Source: Actinomycetota bacterium (lineage in GTDB: Bacteria; Actinomycetota; Acidimicrobiia; Acidimicrobiales; Ilumatobacteraceae). From it: DNA of 5,989 nt. Positions 1 through 4,810 of this stretch are shown here, one piece after another. The notes under the pieces were generated by a model. The model made no database searches. It saw nothing but the letters and a program-made list of their open reading frames with translations, and was not told the origin of the DNA. The position numbers and the translations under genes were made by a program. The number at the start of each line of letters is the position of its first letter. Positions within the stretch are counted from its first letter, which is position 1. Where the stretch lies: assembly GCA_005787025.1 (NCBI GenBank), contig SYCH01000210.1, positions 1 to 5,989 of the forward strand, in the 5' to 3' direction.

Positions 1-739
1 CGGCGTCGTCGGTGCCGGCGGCCGGATAGCGCACCGCGTTGGCCGGTCGTTCGGGATGCGCCGGATCGGCGATGTGCCACACCGCCACCGGCGCCTCGTC
101 CACGCGACACACCGCCACGTGTCGCGAGTTCGGCGACCACCAGAAACCGCGGTAGCGATCCATCTCCTCGGCGGCCACGAACTCGGCCGAACCCCAACTC
201 ACCGTGTCGGGTTCGTCGAACAGTGCCGGTCCGGCCAACTCGAAACCGTGTTCGTCGTTCCCGTCGACGCTCACCACGCGCAACGAACGACCGCTCACGT
301 GCGCCACCCATCGGCCGTCGGGCGAGAGTCTCGGGTCGAACACCGGCCCGACCGTGCGGATCTCGCGCACGTTCACTTGGTGCAGATCGCCCACGAACAG
401 TCGTCCCGACAAGGTGCACACGAAGCGTGCGCTGTGGGCGTCGGTGGAGTAACTGGTGATACCACCGGCGCCCTCGCGCAGACGCTCGCGACGCGCGCGT
501 TCCTCGGGGGGCAGATCCTCGGCGTCGTGGGCCCCCAGCATGACGTGCGGATCGGCCACCAAGGTCTCGTGTCCGGATTCCACGTCGAGCAACCAGAGTC
601 GGTTCACGGGGTCGTCGCCGGCGTTGCTGCGCAGGAACACCACCTTGCGTCCGTCGTCGGACACGGTGATGTTGCGCGGCTCACCCAGGGTGAGTCGTTG
701 GGTGCGCGCGTATTGCTGCGGGAACGAATCGGTGCTCAT
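1..739 (-). CDS. S9B (DPP IV-type) serine peptidase, N-terminal beta-propeller part, cut by window edge
   Basis: This is the first 246 codons of a prolyl-oligopeptidase clan enzyme of the dipeptidyl peptidase IV type, which removes N-terminal dipeptides. Reading from the ATG at 739, the protein begins MSTDSFPQQYARTQRLT and has propeller-blade signatures such as SPDGRWVAH. It then has AEFVAAEEM (about residues 185-193), WWSPN (about 200-204) and RYPAAGT near the cut end. The pair E191-E192 matches the Glu-Glu of DPP IV that holds the free amino terminus of the substrate. The catalytic alpha/beta-hydrolase domain with its Ser-Asp-His triad lies beyond the window; family members are usually about 700 residues, so roughly two thirds is missing. 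No signal peptide is evident, so it is probably cytoplasmic. The start lies 4 bases after the dehydrogenase stop with no clear Shine-Dalgarno site, which suggests translational coupling. The family is clear; the substrate is unknown. Confidence 0.9.
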   Translation of the reverse strand, partial: MSTDSFPQQYARTQRLTLGEPRNITVSDDGRKVVFLRSNAGDDPVNRLWLLDVESGHETLVADPHVMLGAHDAEDLPPEERARRERLREGAGGITSYSTDAHSARFVCTLSGRLFVGDLHQVNVREIRTVGPVFDPRLSPDGRWVAHVSGRSLRVVSVDGNDEHGFELAGPALFDEPDTVSWGSAEFVAAEEMDRYRGFWWSPNSRHVAVCRVDEAPVAVWHIADPAHPERPANAVRYPAAGTDDA

Positions 740-743
740 CGGT

Positions 744-1790
744 TCATGTCGGGGTGACGAGGATCTTGGCGTGCACCTCGGGGTTGCCCAGATCACGGAA
801 AGCTCGCGGCACGTCGTCGATGCTCACGCGACCGGTGATGAGCGGCGACAGGTCCACCTTGCCCTCGGCGATGGAGTTCAACGCGTTGCCGAACTCGATC
901 GGGCTGTAAGCCAAGGCGAACTGCAGGCTGAGTTCCTTGCCGATACCGAGCATGGGGTGCACCCGATCTTCTTGCATGCACGCGCCCACGATCAGAATGC
1001 GCGCGTCCTTGGGGGCCATGCGCATCGCCTGCTCGATCATGCCCGGCACGCCCACTGCTTCGAAAATGACGAGGGGCTTGTTGCCGTCGACGCGGCGCCA
1101 GGCCTCGATGGCCGGGGTGTCGCGCGGGTCCACCACCACGTCGGCCCCCAGGTGTTCGGCCAGCGCGCGACGGCGCGGTGAGTAGTCGGCGCCGATGATG
1201 GGCCCGATACCGCGCATCTTCAGTTCGGCGATGCAGGCCAGGCCGACCGGACCGAGACCGAGAATGAGGGCCGCGTCACCCTGAGCGATGCGACTCTTCT
1301 CCACCGCGTGCACACCGACGGCCAACGGTTCGGTCATGGCGGCCAGTTCGGGTGACAGACCGTTGGGCACCTTGATGCTCATCATCTCGTTGGCCACGAT
1401 GCGCTCGGCGTAACCGCCCGGGTACTTGTTGCTGAAGCCGACGCCGTGGAGTCCTTGCTCGTCGAAGGTGACCGGGAAACTGACGATGACTTCGCCGGCC
1501 TTCAGGTTGTTCACGCCCGGCCCCACGTCGAGAACCTCGCAGCAGTACTCGTGGCCCATGACGGTGTCGAGGTGCGGTTCGAACATGATCGGCGAGCCCG
1601 GATTCGGTCCCGCGCCATCGGCGAGTTCCGCGCTCAGACGACGACTCTCTTCTCCGTGCACCAACAGGTGCAGGTCGCTGCCACAGATGCCGCAGGCCAA
1701 CACGCGAGCGAGCACCTGGCCGCCGCCGGGCACCGGTTCGGGGATGTCGTCGACTCGCAGGGACCAATCTCGCATGACGGCGGCGCGCAT
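744..1790 (-). CDS. Zinc-dependent medium-chain dehydrogenase (alcohol/polyol dehydrogenase-like), 348 aa
   Basis: This is an oxidoreductase of the medium-chain dehydrogenase family: an N-terminal GroES-like domain (about 1-150) followed by a Rossmann domain (about 150-300). The catalytic zinc site is visible as C36 in GICGSDLH, H80-E81 in GHE, and E154 in TEPLAVGVHA, the last resembling sorbitol dehydrogenase. The dinucleotide loop is GLGPVG (178-183). Acidic D202 at the end of the second Rossmann strand favours NAD(H) over NADP(H). The four-cysteine structural zinc lobe is absent: residues 95-130 contain no cysteine. Cys36 and His80 are 44 residues apart, against about 21-25 in horse ADH or threonine dehydrogenase, so there is an insertion around residues 45-75. 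The start at 1790 is preferred over Met6 because a TAGGGT box lies exactly six bases upstream. It is the third gene of the leftward operon. The substrate cannot be deduced. Confidence 0.93.
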   Translation of the reverse strand: MRAAVMRDWSLRVDDIPEPVPGGGQVLARVLACGICGSDLHLLVHGEESRRLSAELADGAGPNPGSPIMFEPHLDTVMGHEYCCEVLDVGPGVNNLKAGEVIVSFPVTFDEQGLHGVGFSNKYPGGYAERIVANEMMSIKVPNGLSPELAAMTEPLAVGVHAVEKSRIAQGDAALILGLGPVGLACIAELKMRGIGPIIGADYSPRRRALAEHLGADVVVDPRDTPAIEAWRRVDGNKPLVIFEAVGVPGMIEQAMRMAPKDARILIVGACMQEDRVHPMLGIGKELSLQFALAYSPIEFGNALNSIAEGKVDLSPLITGRVSIDDVPRAFRDLGNPEVHAKILVTPT

Positions 1791-1796
1791 GCGAGA

Positions 1797-1802
1797 ACCC
1801 TA
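1797..1802 (-). promoter_or_regulatory. Candidate -10 box (TAGGGT) for a leaderless dehydrogenase transcript
   Basis: On the minus strand TAGGGT fits the actinobacterial -10 pattern TANNNT. It is followed by exactly six bases and then the dehydrogenase ATG, so transcription would begin at the start codon itself. It lies in the 31-base gap after the nucleoside hydrolase, so it would be an internal operon promoter. The AGGG inside it could instead serve as a weak ribosome binding site. No -35 box is recognisable. Confidence 0.45.
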
Positions 1803-1821
1803 CTTCCGAGTCGACCGACTG

Positions 1822-2751
1822 TCAGTGGCTGAAGTGGGCGATGGCCTCGCTCATCACGTCGAAGGCGGCCTCGGCGTCGACGGTCATCAGAACATCGCAG
1901 TTGCCGGCCTTGACCTCGCGCAGGTCGCGCTCGTCGATGAGCGTCATGCCGCGCGTGTGCGTGCCGTTCAGTTCGATCACCACGTGGGCGTTCTTGCGGG
2001 TGAACAACTCGGGGTGCGTCAGCACCATCACGGCCAAGGGGTCGTGCACCGCACCGCCGTCCATGCCGTGGTGACGACTCATGTACATGTTGGTGAAGAA
2101 CTGCATCAGGTCGCCCATCACGTCGGCCAACTGGCCGGGCATGGCCTTCACCTCGTCGATGCGGGCCTGCGTGGCGCGGAACTGGTGCGTCACGTGCAAC
2201 CCGGCCATGATCAACGGTCCGCCGTAGCGGTACACGATGTCGGCCGCCTCGGGGTCCACCCAGATGTTGAACTCGGCCGCCGTGGTGCGGTTGCCGAACG
2301 TGCCGCCGCCCATCAACGAGATACCGGCGATCCGTTTGGCGATGTCGGGTGCCAGACGCAGAGCCATCGCGATGTTGGTGAGCGGTCCGGTGGGCACCAA
2401 CCACGCACCCTCGTTCGCGCGCACGGTGTCGATGATGAAGCCGACGGCGTCGGTTCCGTCGACGGTGCTGGTGGGTGCGGGCAGATCGGCGCCGTCGAGT
2501 CCGCTCTCGCCGTGCACGTAGGTGGCGTACTGCGGTTCGGCCACGATCGGACGCACGGCACCCTGATGCACCGGCACCTTCAGACCCAACAGATCCTTCA
2601 TCACCAACGTGTTGTGGGTGGTGGACTCGATGGGCGCGTTGCCCGACACCGTGGTGATGCCGAGGATGTCGGTGTGGCGCGCGGCCACGATGATGGCCAA
2701 CGCGTCGTCGTGGCCGGGATCGCAGTCGAGAATGATCGCGGGTTTGCTCAT
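1822..2751 (-). CDS. Inosine-uridine preferring nucleoside hydrolase (IUNH family), 309 aa
   Basis: It hydrolyses the N-glycosidic bond of ribonucleosides, giving ribose and a free base, a step in salvage or catabolism in the cytoplasm. The calcium-binding fingerprint DCDPGHDDA is at the N terminus (D9, D11, D15, D16). It is followed by N38 in VSGNA, T125-N126 in GPLTNIA, the MGGG loop (147-150), E160 and N162 in EFNIW, and H236-D237 in HDPLAV. D237 would complete the metal site and H236 matches the histidine proposed as leaving-group acid. H80 in VHGESGLDG resembles the active-site histidine of pyrimidine-preferring members. The purine or pyrimidine preference cannot be settled from sequence. 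Length is normal for the family (about 305-320). The start is supported by a strong GGAGG site. It lies 25 bases after the thiolase-like gene and 31 before the dehydrogenase. Confidence 0.96.
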   Translation of the reverse strand: MSKPAIILDCDPGHDDALAIIVAARHTDILGITTVSGNAPIESTTHNTLVMKDLLGLKVPVHQGAVRPIVAEPQYATYVHGESGLDGADLPAPTSTVDGTDAVGFIIDTVRANEGAWLVPTGPLTNIAMALRLAPDIAKRIAGISLMGGGTFGNRTTAAEFNIWVDPEAADIVYRYGGPLIMAGLHVTHQFRATQARIDEVKAMPGQLADVMGDLMQFFTNMYMSRHHGMDGGAVHDPLAVMVLTHPELFTRKNAHVVIELNGTHTRGMTLIDERDLREVKAGNCDVLMTVDAEAAFDVMSEAIAHFSH

Positions 2752-2758
2752 GTCCGTT

Positions 2759-2763
2759 CCTCC
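2759..2763 (-). promoter_or_regulatory. Strong Shine-Dalgarno site for the nucleoside hydrolase
   Basis: Minus-strand GGAGG lies seven bases before the ATG at 2751, inside the 25-base gap after the thiolase-like gene. It is the only classical ribosome binding site among the five complete starts other than weak matches, which fits a gene translated from inside a longer operon mRNA. Confidence 0.85.
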
Positions 2764-2776
2764 AGGGTCGCCTTCG

Positions 2777-4261
2777 TCAGATCAGCAACGTTCCGGTGTC
2801 GTCCAGACTCACCGCACGGCCGACCCACTCGCCCTCGCACATGCCGGACGCGGTGTCGCGGTCCTCGCTGATGCCCCAGGCGCGCGTGCCGTCGGCGCGC
2901 AGGCACGAGGCGATGGAACGCTCGGGGTTGCCGTCACGGTCGTGCATCACGGTGTAGGCCTCGATGGTGACCGCACCGGCCGACGCACCCACGTCGATCA
3001 CGGTGCGACGCGGCATCGCGTCGACCTCGGCTTGCGGATACGCGTGGCGGAAACCGTGCGTCGGGGGAGTGGTGGAGTACACGCCGAAAGCGTGCTTGGT
3101 GGCGTAACCACCGTTACCCCACACCAACGCCTTCTCGTTGGTGCGTTGGCGTAGCTCGCCGACCACGGTGGCCACGGCGTGCATCACGTAGTTGTTCCAC
3201 GGTCCGCCGGCGAACGACAAGCCGCCGGTGCGCGTCAGTTGTCGGTCCAGACCGAGACCCAACGACATCGCCCCCAATTGCACCGCCGACGGGAAGCACG
3301 AGTACAGGTCCACGATGTCGATCTCGTCGATGGAGGTCTCGCCCAACTCCAAAGCCATGCGCCCGCCCAACTTCACGGCCGGCGTCTCGGCGAAGGTCAT
3401 GCGTTCGCTGATGTACTTGTGCTCGTGACAGTCGGTGCCGGCCACCGGGAAGACCCACTTGTCGCGCGACACGCCCAATCGCTCGGCGGTGGCCACCGAA
3501 CACATGATGATCGCGGCCGACTGATCGACGTCGTTGTTCGAGTTCATCACCTTGGTGTAGGGCAGGCCGATCATGCGGTTGCGCGGACCGGTGGTGATGA
3601 TCTCCTCGGGCGTCATCTCGTTGCGTATCCAGGCGTACGGATTGCCCGCGGCCACCTTGCTGAAGCCCGACCACAGACGCCCCAGGTGCGCGTTGTGTTC
3701 CTCGATGCCTCGGCCCGCGGCCGCGCGCAGCGCGGTCTCGAACATGGGGTAGGCCTGGATGGGGGCCACGATGCGTCGCGACAACTCGTATTCGTGGTTC
3801 ATCACCAGGTCCTCACCCATGACGCGCGAGGGCTTCACGTCCTCGGGCACCACCGGCCACGGCAAGTCGACACTGGCCGCACGGGCCCGCTTGCGCGTAC
3901 GCGAGGTTTCACCGCCGCACAGGATCACCAGATCGACGTCGCCGTTCTGGATTTCCAGCGAGGTGGCGTTGATGAGCGACTGCGTGCTGTTGCCACCCAT
4001 GGTGGTGGCCACGGTCTCGCGCGTCTCGATGCCCAACTCCTCGGCGACGAAGCGCGCCGGGTCGCGATAGCGCCACGACAGGAAACTCACCACGCGGACG
4101 GAGTCCACGTTCGGCACCGCGTTCAGACCGGCGTCGGTGGCCGCGACACGGATGGCCTCGGCGATGAAGGGGACGGGCGCCAGGGCCGCGAGCGGGTCGT
4201 CGATTCGTTGTAGTTGTTGTCCGACGCCGACGATCACGGGGGTGCGGGGATCGAGAGCCAC
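2777..4261 (-). CDS. Thiolase-like protein type 1 (TLP1 family), catalytically degenerate, 494 aa
   Basis: It has a thiolase fold (about residues 1-398), with typical pieces such as RTPVIVGVGQ, the CGGE strand (115-118) and a GGLSFAGGP loop. A C-terminal extension of about 95 residues follows, corresponding to the small beta-barrel domain described for Mycobacterium smegmatis TLP1. Such proteins are often labelled acetyl-CoA acetyltransferase, but the thiolase catalytic residues are missing. The CxS cysteine is replaced by Asn (N91 in GGNSTQS), the HDxF histidine by Tyr (Y320 in LYSCF), and the GHP histidine by Gly (G353). The CxG position reads WGNGG (381-385). From memory, the characterised mycobacterial TLP1 is monomeric and has no thiolase activity. 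The likely role is therefore acyl-CoA binding or an unknown reaction. The start is GTG: an in-frame TAA lies three codons upstream, and the GTG follows TAAGTT by six bases. It is the first gene of the leftward operon. Confidence 0.9.
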   Translation of the reverse strand: MALDPRTPVIVGVGQQLQRIDDPLAALAPVPFIAEAIRVAATDAGLNAVPNVDSVRVVSFLSWRYRDPARFVAEELGIETRETVATTMGGNSTQSLINATSLEIQNGDVDLVILCGGETSRTRKRARAASVDLPWPVVPEDVKPSRVMGEDLVMNHEYELSRRIVAPIQAYPMFETALRAAAGRGIEEHNAHLGRLWSGFSKVAAGNPYAWIRNEMTPEEIITTGPRNRMIGLPYTKVMNSNNDVDQSAAIIMCSVATAERLGVSRDKWVFPVAGTDCHEHKYISERMTFAETPAVKLGGRMALELGETSIDEIDIVDLYSCFPSAVQLGAMSLGLGLDRQLTRTGGLSFAGGPWNNYVMHAVATVVGELRQRTNEKALVWGNGGYATKHAFGVYSTTPPTHGFRHAYPQAEVDAMPRRTVIDVGASAGAVTIEAYTVMHDRDGNPERSIASCLRADGTRAWGISEDRDTASGMCEGEWVGRAVSLDDTGTLLI

Positions 4262-4279
4262 TCGGGAAACTTACCCGAG
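4261..4279. repeat. Perfect inverted repeat over the thiolase-like gene promoter
   Basis: CTCGGG (4261-4266) and CCCGAG (4274-4279) form a perfect 6-bp inverted repeat separated by seven bases. The spacer contains the candidate -10 box, and the right arm in the sense of transcription ends at the first base of the GTG. If the transcript is leaderless, the RNA carries only one base of the repeat, so it cannot act as an RNA hairpin. A DNA operator is the more natural reading. No bound regulator can be named. Confidence 0.4.
4268..4273 (-). promoter_or_regulatory. Candidate -10 box (TAAGTT) for a leaderless TLP1-gene transcript
   Basis: Minus-strand TAAGTT matches TANNNT and is followed by exactly six bases (TCCCGA) and the GTG start codon, placing the expected transcription start on the G of GTG. 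No Shine-Dalgarno sequence at usual spacing is present, which agrees with a leaderless message. Confidence 0.55.
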
Positions 4280-4314
4280 GTCGACGAAGGCGAACGAGGG
4301 CGCGACGATGACGA

Positions 4315-4329
4315 ACCCTGAATTAGGGT
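4315..4329. repeat. Inverted repeat over the rpiB promoter
   Basis: ACCCT (4315-4319) and AGGGT (4325-4329) form a perfect 5-bp inverted repeat around GAATT; the central bases are also nearly symmetric. The right arm coincides with most of the candidate -10 box, so a protein bound here would block RNA polymerase. It is short, and occurrence by chance is possible. Confidence 0.35.
4324..4329 (+). promoter_or_regulatory. Candidate -10 box (TAGGGT) for a leaderless rpiB transcript
   Basis: TAGGGT is followed by six bases (GCGGTC) and the rpiB ATG. This is the same hexamer and spacing as at the dehydrogenase gene. AGGG at 4325-4328 could alternatively be read as a weak ribosome binding site seven bases before the ATG, so both readings remain open. 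Confidence 0.5.
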
Positions 4330-4335
4330 GCGGTC

Positions 4336-4794
4336 ATGTCGGCATCCTCATTGCGCATCGCCATCGGCTCCGATCACGCGGGCTTCGACCTGAAGCAACA
4401 CCTGGTGGCCTTCCTCACCGCCGCCGGTCACGTGGTCGACGATCAGGGCACGCACTCCACCGAGAGTTGCGACTACCCGCCCATCTGCGCCGGCGTGGGT
4501 CGCACGGTGCGCGACGGCGCCGCCGACTTCGGCATCGTCATGGGGGGCAGCGGCCAGGGCGAGCAGCTGGCGGCCAACAAGGTGCGCGGCGTGCGGGCCG
4601 CGTTGTGCAACGACCTGTACACCGCGCGCATGGCTCGCGCGCACAACGACGCCAACGTGTTGTCGATCGGGGCTCGTGTGGTCGGCATCGGTCTCGCTGA
4701 GGAAATCGTCACAACGTTTCTTTCCACCGCCTTCGAAGGGGGTCGTCACGCCCGACGGGTGGCACAATTGACGGAACTCGAGAACGAGTTCTGA
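4336..4794 (+). CDS. rpiB: Ribose-5-phosphate isomerase B (RpiB/LacAB family), 152 aa
   Basis: It interconverts ribose 5-phosphate and ribulose 5-phosphate in the non-oxidative pentose phosphate pathway. SDHAG (12-16) gives the Asp-His pair of the substrate site, and GTHSTESCDYP (38-48) is typical of the family. The loop MGGSGQGEQLAANK (69-82) shapes the active site. E. coli RpiB uses a cysteine (Cys66) in this loop; here that position is Gly and E76 in GEQ matches the catalytic glutamate of Mycobacterium tuberculosis RpiB. H103 in AHND aligns with the ring-opening histidine of E. coli (His99). R137-H138 and R141 in GGRHARRV would hold the phosphate. Length is normal (about 145-160). The start at 4336 is the first ATG after the candidate promoter. 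It is followed 16 bases later by glyA, probably in the same transcript. Confidence 0.96.
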   Translation: MSASSLRIAIGSDHAGFDLKQHLVAFLTAAGHVVDDQGTHSTESCDYPPICAGVGRTVRDGAADFGIVMGGSGQGEQLAANKVRGVRAALCNDLYTARMARAHNDANVLSIGARVVGIGLAEEIVTTFLSTAFEGGRHARRVAQLTELENEF

Positions 4795-4810
4795 ACAGCA
4801 AAGAGCCACC

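Larger units (their letters stand above)
4262..4335. promoter_or_regulatory. Divergent intergenic promoter region (TLP1 gene leftward, rpiB rightward)
   Basis: This 74-base gap is the largest in the window and separates the two divergent operons. It is less GC-rich at both ends, where the two candidate -10 boxes lie, and it carries the two inverted repeats. Convincing -35 hexamers are not visible at the expected distance for either direction. No open reading frame of note lies within it. Confidence 0.75.

Noticed and set aside
745..747. ATG overlapping the dehydrogenase stop as an ATGA-coupled start for the peptidase
   Set aside because: It is in a different frame and reads ATG AAC CGA TGA, stopping after three codons. 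The true start is the ATG at 739.
56..1181. Overlapping plus-strand frames across the peptidase and dehydrogenase
   Set aside because: They lie antisense to clear S9B and dehydrogenase coding sequence, with Arg/His-rich translations and no motifs.
1809..1820. AGTCG/CGACT inverted repeat between the nucleoside hydrolase and dehydrogenase, as a terminator
   Set aside because: The loop would be two bases, the stem is only five, and there is no T tract in either direction.
1426..2871. 481-codon open frame on the plus strand opposite the nucleoside hydrolase and dehydrogenase
   Set aside because: It is rich in His, Gly, Val and Arg with no recognisable domain, and lies opposite two clear enzyme genes, so it is a shadow frame.
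3179..4213. 344-codon plus-strand frame opposite the thiolase-like gene
   Set aside because: Same shadow-type composition; the minus strand carries the conserved thiolase fold.
2777..4261. Annotation as a working acetyl-CoA acetyltransferase
   Set aside because: None of the required Cys and His residues is in place, and the C-terminal extension matches the inactive TLP1 type.
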